Assembly (NCBI GenBank): GCA_973895155.1
Contig: OZ316898.1
Span: 9,424,001 to 9,488,000, forward strand
Length of the DNA: 64,000 bases
From: Marsupella aquatica
Taxonomy: Eukaryota > Marchantiophyta
Direction: 5' to 3'
Shown: positions 21,960 through 32,000 of the stretch, piece by piece
Position numbering within the stretch: position 1 is the stretch's first letter
How the letters are laid out: each line of letters begins with the position of its first letter
Notes under the pieces: generated by a model
Database searches by the model: none
What the model was told of the DNA's origin: nothing
The model's input: the letters and a program-made list of their open reading frames with translations, nothing else
Program-made: the position numbers and the translations under genes

Positions 21960-22017
21960 GACTCTTTTCAGCCAAATGATATATCCCAAAGATTATTTTC
22001 ACGCGACTGGTCGTGTC

Positions 22018-23170
22018 TACAAATCAGAATGTATAAACAATTCTTTGAGAGACTGTTTTTTTTGGGTCACAACATGACAAATCATAAATGTTGCTTCGCC
22101 CTCTAACAGAACCAGTCAATGAGAGAGCTACCTTAGACGCGACTGGTCGCGTCAACTGATCCTAAAAGGAACCTTACCTCCTCTAACAGAATCAGTCAAT
22201 GAGAGCTACCTTAGACGCGACTGGTCGCGTGAACTGGTCCTAAATGAAACCTTCCTTCCTCTAACAGAACCAGTCAATGAGAGATCTACCTCAGACGCGA
22301 CTAGTCGCGTCAACGGCTCCTAAAGGAACCTTACCTCCTCTAACAGAACCAGTCAATGAGAGAGCTACCTCAGACGCGACTGGTCGCGTCAACTAAACCT
22401 AAACAACTATATCCACTGAACCTTCTTTGTGGATATTTGGATATGGTACGCGCTCAGTAAATCTATCCAGTTTCCTTCTCACACGCGATTGGTCGCGTCA
22501 ACTGGTCCTAAAAGGAACCTTACCTCCTCTAACAGAACCAGTCAATGAGAGATCTACCTCAGACACGACTGGTCGCGTCAACTGGTCCTAAAAGGAACCT
22601 TACCTCCTCTAACAGAACCAGTCAATGAGAGAACTACCTCAGATGCGACTGGTCGCGTCAATTGAACCTAAACAACTATATCCACTGAACCTTCCTTGTG
22701 GATATTTGGATATGGTACGCGCTCAGTAAATCTATCCAGTTTCCTTCTCACACGCGACTGGTCGCGTCAACTGGTCCTAAAAGGAACCTTACCTCCTCTA
22801 ACAGAACCAGTCAATGAGAGAGCTACCTCAGATGCGACTGGTTGCGTCAACTGAACCTAAACAACTATATCCACTGAACCTTCCTTGTGGAGATTTGGAT
22901 ATGGTACGCGCTCAGTAAATCTATCCAGTTTTCTTCTCACACGCGACTGGTCGCGTCAACTAGTCCTAAAAGGAACCTTACCTCCTCTAACAGAACCAGT
23001 CAATGAGAGATCTACCTCAGACGCGACTAGTCGCGTCAGCTGCTCCTAAAAGGAACCTTACCTCCTCTAACAGAACCAGTCAATGAGAGAGCTACCTCAG
23101 ACGCGACTGGTCGCGTCAACTGAACCTAAACAACTATATCCACTGAACCTTCCTTGTGGAGATTTGGATA
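22018..23170. repeat. Tandem array of units of about 80 and 108 bp, each with the palindrome
   Basis: About 12 copies of ACGCGACTGGTCGCGTCAAC (or close variants) recur at 80- or 108-bp intervals. The short unit also holds CCTCTAACAGAACCAGTCAA and TGAGAGAGCTACCTCAGA. The longer one carries CAACTATATCCACTGAACCT and GGTACGCGCTCAGTAAATC. The units alternate, giving a higher-order period of about 270 bp. The array is broken at 23170 by a TIR element and resumes at 24475-24545 with one more long unit. No coding sequence. Confidence 0.9.
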
Positions 23171-24474
23171 CCCTGGGCCCTCACTCTTACTATATTAAGT
23201 GAACCCCCCTGAGAACAGACACCCCCCGTGTACCCCTTCTTAATATTTTTGTTCACAAAAACAAATCCCTTGTTAATGTAAAAACATTATTTTTTCCTAT
23301 AAAAATTTATCCTTTTGTAAATTATAACAGAGTTTTTCAAGGAATTAAAAAAACCCTTGAATTTTTAAAAATTGTAAATATCATACTGAAACATAAAAGA
23401 TTCTATTTTGCAGAGGGGAATATTATGTTACGCTGATGTTCACGGTACATATTTTATATAGATCATAACAAAATTAGTACTAAAGATTTATAGTTCTTCC
23501 TAGAGTATATGACTATAACTCAGGCAACTTGTAGACCTCATAGAGATAAATTGAACTAGTACAAAGGCATTATTATGCTATGCTATATCCTTGGAGGAAT
23601 AATTGCATATATACTACTTATGTAAACTCCAATTGCTAAATTATTCTATCTTGACTAAGAATGGTATGACATCAACCATTAACACCAAATGATAAGTAGA
23701 GTTTTTGGCAACTTCTTTCATGCAACCTGACACATCAAACCACACATTAATCATATATAGTCTAGACACAAAGTAATAATAATACAAAAAATGACTACTG
23801 AAAATTGTGGAGAGTAATACCATCAAATCTCCTTTGGCTGAAATTGTTACTTAGACATGGTGGGTAATTTTCCTGCCATCTCTACAATCAAACAACTGTG
23901 AGCACCGGGTACCCCCCCCAACCCAATGATCAAGGCTCGGATCAAGGGAGTACACCACCCCACACACAAACACACCTGGCCTCATACCTGGCCATTTGAT
24001 TTGAGGGAATTCAAAAGTAATCTTGTTTGTCTATGTGGGATTGATTCATGGGTCCCCATCAATCCCAGAACCCCAAAGGAGTTGGGCCCCAAAATCCTGG
24101 CCCAACATTTACTTAACTCCCAACTTAACACATGCGGGTAAACAAGTCTACCATGCAAGCCCATGAAACCAAACTTGCCTTAAGAGGATAAATAATTAAA
24201 TGTCTGATTTACTATATGGACATGTGTGCCAATGAAGTGATGACATGTGTGCCAACCATATAGTGACACGTGCCCTTGGCATTTTAGGTACCCTTGCATA
24301 AGATTAATGTGACATGTATTTGATAAGAGCCTTATTACTAATATTGTGATGAATGTATATACATGGATGTTGCCTACTTTAAAAAATATTATAAAAATTA
24401 GTTTGCATTACATTAAAAATACCCTTGCATTGTTCGCACGTCCTCCCTGCATTAGTAACGCTGAGGGCCCAGGG
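23171..24474. mobile_element. Non-autonomous TIR transposon (hAT-like) inside the array
   Basis: The 1,304-bp segment has perfect 13-bp terminal inverted repeats, CCCTGGGCCCTCA at the left and its complement at the right. The flanks are 8-bp near-identical copies (TTTGGATA and ATTGGATA), and removing the element rejoins a repeat unit of the palindromic array. The 8-bp duplication points to hAT or a related superfamily, but the terminal bases are not typical hAT. The inside is AT-rich with only short spurious ORFs, so there is no transposase. The insertion is younger than the array. Confidence 0.85.
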
Positions 24475-27130
24475 ATTGGATATGGTACACGCTCAGTAAA
24501 TCTATCCAGTTTCCTTCTCACACGCGACTGGTCGCGTCAACAGCTCAAACAACTTTTGGACACTAGGATAATACAGTGATACAACTGTGATTACTGACCC
24601 GTACGGACAAGGAAATCCGAGTAAGCATGATTTCATTCATTTGTATTCATTCATTTGTATTCATTCATGAACTTTACAATAATTCAGATGTTTGAGCTCT
24701 GTCATTGTGAAACTATTATATATCAGAAGTTTAGAGAATGATTTAGCTAAGATGATTCAATTTAGCAGTCTACTGGTTGTATTCGTCAATTAAAGGATTC
24801 AGTGTAATAAGATTCACATAACATGAGAGTTTATATGATTAAATTCACAGCGTGCAAGTTTGTAATGAGTTTGTAATGAGTTTGTATGATTCACACATAT
24901 TTGAGTTTACAAACAAACCGCATTATGAAAACTCAGCTTAACAATCAAGAGAAATTTTAGCAAACAACAATCAACACCAGCAGAAAATGTAGAAATTGCA
25001 TCTGAATTTTGAAAAATTGATGTAATCGTTTGAGAGATTGACGTCCAAGCACTTGAAGACCTTGCTGCGGCATCCAGAAAGTATATATAAGATTGAAGAT
25101 ATTAATATGCTAAGCAACAATAACACAGCTTCTATACTTCTATACATAGAGCTTCGCTGCCACCAATTGAATAACATGTGCTTAATGCTAAGGAACTCAT
25201 TATGTCGAGTTAAAAAGACTCTTTCAGAAGTACAATCAAAGTTGTGGATAGGCAAACTGAGCATGAATAAAAGCACACTAAACCTGAAGATTCAAAGAGG
25301 TGAAACAAACCTGAATGCTGAATGGAAGGAGCTGAAACAAGCTGCCAAAAAGTAGTTCGAGCTGTTGAAACACGTTGATCGAGCTGATATGAGCTTAAAA
25401 TTGGCTGACATGAGCTGATATGAGCACTCCCAAAAAACTAGCTGCAACGAACCCAACGGGCTCCTAAGAATCTTTTCGAGCAAACTAGAAGTGAATACGA
25501 GCTGTAAATGCAAGTTGCAACGCGCCAACGAGCTCCTGGTCGAAACGATCGACAACTACTAAGAGCTGCAATGCGCCGACAAGCACCTGACCGCAACGAA
25601 CGAGCTACAATGACAAAAATGAAATCCAGGGCAGGAGCGAGAGCGACGAGAGCGAGAGCGATGAGAGCAGGCGCGCAAAAGTCTAGGGAGCGAGAAACAA
25701 CAATAATGAATAGTGAACTCGAGACCGTGGGCGCCAACACTAAGGAAGGACTAATTAGGGTATTGTTTTAGCATAACCCTAATAACAGCCGAAGGTTCCA
25801 GATGATCTCCATACACTCCACCATCGACTGAACAAACTATGCAATCGTGAAAAAAAGATTACCGGATTCCTTTTGATTTTCCGTACTAAAGGAGATTTCT
25901 ATTTGATCGCCAATTTGAAATTTAAACCGGTAATTATGCAACTGCGAAAGATTGTTAGTGGGGACCCCCAGATCCGGATCCGGATCCGTATCTTCACTAT
26001 ATCTGCCAATTCAAATCCAAAATGTGAACGAACGACAACTTTCTCACGATCGTTCCATCACGTAGTGGAGGCGAACTTCAAAATCAGTCCATTTTGGTAG
26101 TGGAGACCGTCGGATCCGGATCCGTACTCCACTCTCTATCTTGCCAATTCAAACCCATACTCTAAACAAGGTAAAACGATTCTCACAGTCGGGGAGAACC
26201 AATATTCAAAATCAATCCTGTACAATGATTCTCACGATTGGAGACTCAACCAATTTTCAAAATCAAAATCGAGTCCAGATGAACACATCCTTCATGGAGT
26301 CAATAGACTGATCTCATTGCTCATGGATCATTCTTCATTTTCAGTTTCTCCTTACCAGGATACTAGCTGGGCTCTCAGCGGAGGCTGATCCAAGGCACAT
26401 TTGAGGTGGAGCAGATTGGATCATTCGACTATTCCAGTCGGAGGCGGAGCTCATTCAAGCAACGCTGGCGTAGTTCTTGTTGTATCACCTTCAATCTTGG
26501 GGAGACCACATCCGATCAAGCGGGAGAGTTGCGACGAAGCGAGACGACAAACATTTAGAACCTCCATAGTCTGCCTCATTCATCGAAGCATTCTAGCGGA
26601 CCAACAAAGAGCGGCTATTCTGAAATCACTGTCTGGTCGAGGATTTTGATCTTGATACGATCAACAAGTTGTCATTCTCTGGTGGTGGGATTCGGTCACG
26701 ATACTCAAGGAAATTGGAGTTCGAAGGAGGAGGCTTAGTTGGCTGGGACGAGGAGGCTACGCTGGAAGGAAGAGGCTTGGCTGGGAGGAGGGTTTCCGCC
26801 AACATCGAAGGGTTGCCGCCAACATTGCTGAGACCACACGCAACTGAATAACTTGTAAGTATCAATCAGCATTAATTCTGCAATAAATGAGGAGAGTAGT
26901 TGCCTTAAATCACGCATTCAATGCATGAGGTCCAATTTCTCACTCTGATTTTGATCAATCCGTGTTTCATGTCCAATACAGAAGCAATGTATCAGAAGTA
27001 CTAGTAGAGGATCCGAATGAATTCTCTAGTCTAAAATTGTATGGCGTTCAAGTATAGTTGTCCGTACGTTTTGCTATTGTTTATTGTAGTCGACGGCCTA
27101 GCAAAACTAAACGTAATCGAGGTCCATTTT
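24475..27130. other. Array remnant, then non-coding sequence
   Basis: 24475-24545 continues the interrupted palindromic array (long unit, palindrome at 24520). From 24546 onwards I recognise no gene. 25.3-25.7 kb repeats GAGCTGATATGAGC and GAGAGCGA-type motifs. 25.95-26.15 kb has two copies of a segment with GATCCGGATCCGGATCCGTA and GCCAATTCAAA. Short ORFs in 26.4-26.9 kb show no domain. Confidence 0.5.
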
Positions 27131-27387
27131 TCAGATCAAACTGATCTCAACTTGTTAGTAGGATGACCTGATTTTTCGGTTACACATGTAGTTCATCACG
27201 TGCACAATCGCGTGAACCAATTTATCTCGTGTCTTTTGATATTGTTTATTGTAGTCGACAGCCTAGCGAATTGGCCAGCAATCTATTTTAAAACCAACGT
27301 CTTCATTTTATCATGCGCACGGTCACGTTAATGTTTTAGAGGTCAGCGAAAGCTCTGCACTCTTCAACGTAATCGCCCTTTATTTAC
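27131..27387. repeat. Diverged outlying copy of the 256-bp repeat
   Basis: This unit matches the array at 28.87-30.03 kb from TGATCTCAACTTGTTAGTA through GTAATCGCCCTTTATTT. It carries two palindrome copies (27195 and 27311), both with more mismatches than in the main array. It is separated from the rest by the insertion at 27388-28857. Confidence 0.8.
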
Positions 27388-28857
27388 GGACCTCCATTAG
27401 GGGTCTCTTGCAAATTCTCTGCCATGAGGTTGCGCCACATCATCACAACTAGCCACAAACAGGAATGATCCTACTTTTAACAATAACAAACGTGCACATA
27501 CTTGTTTGTGGCAAAAGCAACGTAATTTTTGGGGCGCCATGCCGTAAATATTAAACGTAAAAAAACCAAAATACAAAGGAAGAGATGTCATTTAGTAAAA
27601 CAAAGTTACCATTTTGATGTTTGTCAAAGATATATCAGTGTTTTATATCAAAATGCTTGTATTTTTTAATTGTTTGCAAGTTTGAAAAAATCAATCGATA
27701 GAAATGTACATAATTAAAACCCATTTGGCTTCACATTGTAAAACTAAATAATAAATCTCCTTAGTACTTGATAAAATTTGCCAATGTTTGATTCATTGGA
27801 AAATTCAAGATCAAGATTTAGAAACTCGTGATCTCTTTAGTAATGTCTTGATAAAATCTCTCAATGTCACTCATTGGAAAGCTAGAGTAAAATTAAAAAC
27901 TCATCATCTCCTTAGTACTTGACAAAATCTATCAATGTTAGGTTCATTTGAAAGCTAGAGAAATTTAGATACTCATGATCTCTCTATTTCTTGACAAATA
28001 ATCTCAATGTCACACATTAGAAAGCTAAAAAGATTGAAAGCCTCTTGATCTCTTGAGTACCGTGACAAAATCTGACATAAAATTTGTAAATGTCAGACTC
28101 AATGTTAGAAAGCTAAAAGAATTCATGAACTCATAGTCAAAATTTCTTATACTAACACTCATTGGAAAGGCAAAGATATTCAAAAACTCATATGGAACTT
28201 GACAAAATTTGTCAATTTGAGGCTCATTGGAAACCCTTTCTCGATTAAGAGATATCACAATCTCATCACCGTCACAAACTTAGCCGCTACAAATTGATTT
28301 CTTTGATTATGTCACCATCGCTTGTCCACAATGCTTGCTTCCCGGCTTGAATTGTTCGCATCTCTTAGATAGTCTTCAACTAAAGCTCACTCTAAACACA
28401 GGTTGACGCCAAATGCAGCCTCTATGTCAAAGAAACAATTGTTGGTCTTCCCCTCACACCATAGCTTTCTTAAATAAAAATAACTACAAATCCTTTGTTT
28501 GAAGTGACGGCTCTTTCGTTTTGTGTGTTCTTCCCACCAAATTGACAAGCGTTTTTTTGCCAACAACTGAGTGTTGTGCTCTAGATTGTCTTGTGGCAGT
28601 AATGCTCAATGTAACTCACAAACAATCAATCAAGAATGGTTGAAAGATGATTTCTCCAATGTGTAAGCAAAACCTATAAGAAAACTCAATTCCTCCACAT
28701 TCAACCTTCCATTTGATAAATCTCTATCTTTTGAGCATTTGTTTTTGTACGAGCACACACCAACACCATCGAGAGACTCAAAACCGTTGGTTACCGTCTT
28801 GATGAAAATTGATTTCACTTAATCACACAAACATTCCTTGGATGAACATGGGGGTCC
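27388..28857. mobile_element. Probable non-autonomous TIR insertion within the 256-bp array
   Basis: The insert interrupts the repeat after CCCTTTATTT; the next unit resumes at TCTCAGATCTTCC. Its ends are GGACCTCCAT and, inverted, GGACCCCCAT (9 of 10 identical). The flanks (CTTTATTT and GATTAATT) are a poor target duplication. Inside, about 27.78-28.25 kb holds degenerate units of about 60 bp with CTTGACAAAATCT, CAATGTCA and CTCATTGGAAAGCTAGA. No transposase is visible. Confidence 0.55.
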
Positions 28858-28867
28858 ACGGATTAAT

Positions 28868-30035
28868 TCTCAGATCTTCCTGATCTCAACTTGTTAGTAG
28901 GATGACCTGTTTTTTGGTTACACATGTAGTCTATCACGCGCACAGTCGCGTGAACCAATTTATCTCATGTCTTTTGATATTGTTTATTGTAGTCGACAGC
29001 CTAGCAAATTGGCCAGAAATCTATTTTTAAACCAAGGTCTGTGTTTCATCACTCGCCCGGTCGCGTTAATGTTTTAGAGGTCAGCGAAAGCTCTGCACTC
29101 TTAGACGTAATCGCCCTTTATTTCTCAGATCTTCCTGATCTCAACTTGTTAGTATGATGACCTGTTTTTTTGGTTACACATATAGTTCATCACGCGCATA
29201 GTCGCGTGAACCAATTTATCTCGTGTCTTTTGATATTGTTTATTGTAGTCGACAGCCTAGCGAATTGGCCAGCAATCTATTTTAAAATCGAGGTCTGCAT
29301 TTCATCACGCGACCGGTCACGTTAATGTTTTAGAGGTCAGTGAAAGCTCTGCACTCTTAGACGTAATCGCCCTTTATTTCTCAGATCTTCCTGATCTCAA
29401 CTTGTTAGTATGATGACCTGTTTTTTTGGTTACACATGTAGTTCATCACGCGCATAGTCGCGTGAACCAATTTATCTCAGGTCTTTTTGATATTGTTTAT
29501 TGTAGTCGATTGCCTAGAGAATTGGCCTGAAATATATTTTAAAACCGAGGTCTTGGTTTTATCACGCGCCCGGTCGCGTTAATGTTTTAGAGGTCAGCGA
29601 AAGCTTTGCACTCTTAGACGTAATCGCCCTTTATTTCTCAGATCTGCCTGATCTCAACTTGTTAGTAGGATGACCTATTTTTGGTTACACATGTAGTTCA
29701 TCACGCGCACAGTCGCGTGAACCAATTTATCTCAGGTCTTTTTGATATTGTTTATTGTAGTCGATTGCCTAGAGAATTGGCCAGAAATATATTTTAAAAC
29801 CGAGGTCTTGGTTTTATCACGGGCCCGGTCGCGTTAATGTTTTAGAGGTCAGCGAAAGCTCTGCACTCTTAGACGTAATCGCCCTTTATTTCTCAGATCT
29901 GCCTTATCTCAACTTGTTAGTAGGATGACCTATTTTTGGTTACACATGTAGTTCATCACGCGCACAGTCGCGTGAACCAATTTATCTCAGGTCTTTTTGA
30001 TATTGTTTATTGTAGTCGACAGCCTAGCGAATTGT
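28868..30035. repeat. Tandem array, 4.6 copies of a 256-bp unit with two palindromes each
   Basis: Units start at about 28868, 29123, 29380, 29636 and 29892, and the last is partial. Each holds TCACGCGCACAGTCGCGTGA at about 65 bp and a partner like TCACGCGCCCGGTCGCGTTA at about 180 bp, separated by ATATTGTTTATTGTAGTCGA and TTTTAAAACCGAGGTCT. Copies are 90-97 percent alike by eye. The partner palindrome changes at its centre between units while the arms stay, as expected if the arms are the conserved part. Confidence 0.9.
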
Positions 30036-30280
30036 CAGTCAGAGAAATCTCAATTTTTCCTTGATTGCAAAAATGGTTACATCGATCCCGAAGGACTTCG
30101 GATGTGGAATCCATATCCACTAGCACTATCCAGGAATTTAACTGACCTGGTCTTTCGAACACTATTTTCCACGGGACAAAATTAAGCTACACAATATCTA
30201 TAACAAGTTCTAACTTGAACTACTCTTGAATCTGTAGTTCTAATCTTTGACTACTCAAAATATTGTTGACTTTGATCGAG

Positions 30281-30823
30281 TCAGTCATTCCAAGATGAAG
30301 GCATCCACTCATCGGTGTCTGGTGTGGATTCCCTTGAATCCAGAAATTCTTCCTTTGCCCAAGTCCTAACGTCCATAGATTTTCTCGGCTTGCTCTTTCT
30401 GTAATACAAATCAGAATCTTCGTTCATCTCTAATTGCCTTTTCTTCGGTGCGTCCACTTTCTTGGCCTCCTTCTTGACTGTCTTAGCGTCTGCTGCTGCT
30501 TCCCCCGAGATGGATTCGACGCATGCTCTGGCCTTCAACTTCTCCCCCCTCGAAACGGATTCCATGAGGGCTTTGCCCTTTAACTTCTCCCCTGATGCCA
30601 TCTTTGTAGTCATCTTTGTTGGATTGGTCTCCATCTAATCTTCCATCGACAAATGTGGCGAACAATGTCGTCTCTCACAAAACATTTGACTCGATTTAGT
30701 CATCGTAAACATTATATTACATCGCTGACACATTCTGTAAGGAGTACCACGAATTCGATACGTCGAACCTTCTGAATCGTCCGTCGGAACATCCTCATTC
30801 TTCGAGCTCAGTGGAGTAGTCAT
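30281..30823 (-). CDS. Small basic protein with a zinc-ribbon-like motif, interrupted by TAG
   Basis: The ORF starts at an ATG (30823) and has a Cys4 motif, C-x2-C-x13-C-x4-C (MCQRCN to CERRHC), in its first 60 residues. After an in-frame TAG at 30635-30637 the frame continues for 117 codons that are Lys/Glu-rich (EKLKGKALMESVSRGEKLK, an internal repeat with EKLKARACVESISGE) and end in an acidic DTDEWMPSSWND. The small Cys4 motif and the basic C-terminus could suit a DNA-binding role, which is inference. It is divergent to the DUF7869 gene at 32001 and lies next to the palindromic array. No homologue is recognised. Confidence 0.45.
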
Positions 30824-30829
30824 CGCCCT

Positions 30830-32000
30830 TCAAACAAGAGATGCGGACCGAGACTAAGAATTGGAAATGAGAGAGCTGATGTGCGAATAGATTATCCAAT
30901 AGCCAGAAAGTGGAATGCATGGGGGAATGAGCAGTAGGGATCATCTCAATGCTTTATACTGTTTAGTCTTCACTAGTCATTGTACATAGTGGTTTCTAGA
31001 AGAGAGTGCGCGTTTGACTTGCGCGTATTAGAATTGGCGGGAAGTTCAGTTGTCCTCTAATTATGGCTTTAATTTCACGTTTGGCGACCGCCCCGAGAAT
31101 ACTGATTGCTAGTGAAGTACTGAGATTTCTTATGAGGATCAGTAGTTACTGACTGTCCGGTGTCCACTCATTGGTAAACTAGTACTGTCCACTCATTTTT
31201 TCTGAGTGGAGTTGAAATGATTGTTCGTAATCGATTGTAGTCATTCTCATTCACTTGAAATGATTGACGGACCATGCATAATCTGTTACCGGTATGTGTG
31301 ATGCCTTTAGATCCGTAATTGTATCTTCCTGTCTCACGCGCAATCGTATCTTACTTATGAAGTACCAAGTATGAGCTAGAGTTTGGGCCTAGCCTTCTAG
31401 CTTCTACATCGTAGACCCTGTTATCCCTACACCCTCTGACTAAGGTCACGCGACATGCCTTTAGATCCGTAATTGTATCTTCCTGTCTCACGCACAATTG
31501 TATCTTACTTATGAAGTACCAAGTACGAGCTAGAGTTTGGGCCTAGCCTTCCAGCTTCTACGTCGTAGACCCTATTATCCCTACACCCTTTGACTAAGGT
31601 CACGCGACTAGTCGCGTGCAGGGCAGTGCATTGACTACATTCCGCCTACTTATTGACGGTCGTGATAGGACAATGTAGTTCACGGACATTTTACTGGCGC
31701 TTATTAGCATTACCGTCCTCAATAGTTACTGATTGTCCACTCATTTGTTTTGAGTGGATGTGAAATGATTGATCGTAATTGATTGTGGTCGTTCTCATTC
31801 ATTTGAAATGACTGACGGACCATGCATAGTCTATTGCCGGTATGTGTGGTACCTCTAGGGTCACGCGACCAGTCGCGTGCAGCACAGTGCATTGACTACA
31901 TTCTGCTTATTGATCGACGTGACAGGACAGTGCAGTGAAATTGACGGACGTGACAGGACTGTACACTTACTGTGATATTCTCTGATGTGCAGGAATTATT
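30830..32000. repeat. Intergenic region with two duplicated segments and palindromes
   Basis: A segment of about 152 bp (ATGCCTTTAGATCCGTAATT to GACTAAGGTCACGCGAC) is tandemly duplicated at about 31302-31453 and 31454-31607. A second segment (CTGATTGTCCACTCATTTG-like, through ACCATGCATA and TACCGGTATGTGTG) occurs at 31148-31303 and again at 31726-31855. Palindrome copies TCACGCGACTAGTCGCGTGC and TCACGCGACCAGTCGCGTGC lie at about 31600 and 31860. This would be the shared promoter region of the divergent ORFs at 30823 (minus) and 32001 (plus). Confidence 0.7.

Larger units (their letters stand above)
11005..31880 (-). mobile_element. Block tagged by a CpG-rich palindrome; putative large element or decayed multidomain locus
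   Basis: This block is defined by an imperfect palindrome, consensus TCACGCGACNNGTCGCGTGA. Single copies lie near 11778, 12551, 13933, 16671, 16710, 18528, 19881, 21384, 21999, 24520, 27195, 27311, 31600 and 31860. About 12 copies lie in the 22.1-23.1 kb array and about two per unit in the 28.9-30.0 kb array. I found no full copy outside these limits. The coding pieces inside are all on the minus strand and include F-box-like, Ulp1-like and FCP1-like modules. Single copies lie in introns or spacers, not in exons. True ends, target-site duplications and terminal repeats of the whole block were not found, so the limits given are simply the outermost coding and motif positions. Confidence 0.4.

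Noticed and set aside
11005-22000. Endogenous giant DNA virus insertion
   Set aside because: Compact same-strand genes suggested it, but there are GT-AG introns throughout, no capsid, polymerase or packaging ATPase, and the domains are typical eukaryotic ones. Not excluded, but unsupported.
26400-26920. Small ORFs on both strands
   Set aside because: Short, overlapping and without domains; no splice or start context distinguishes any of them.
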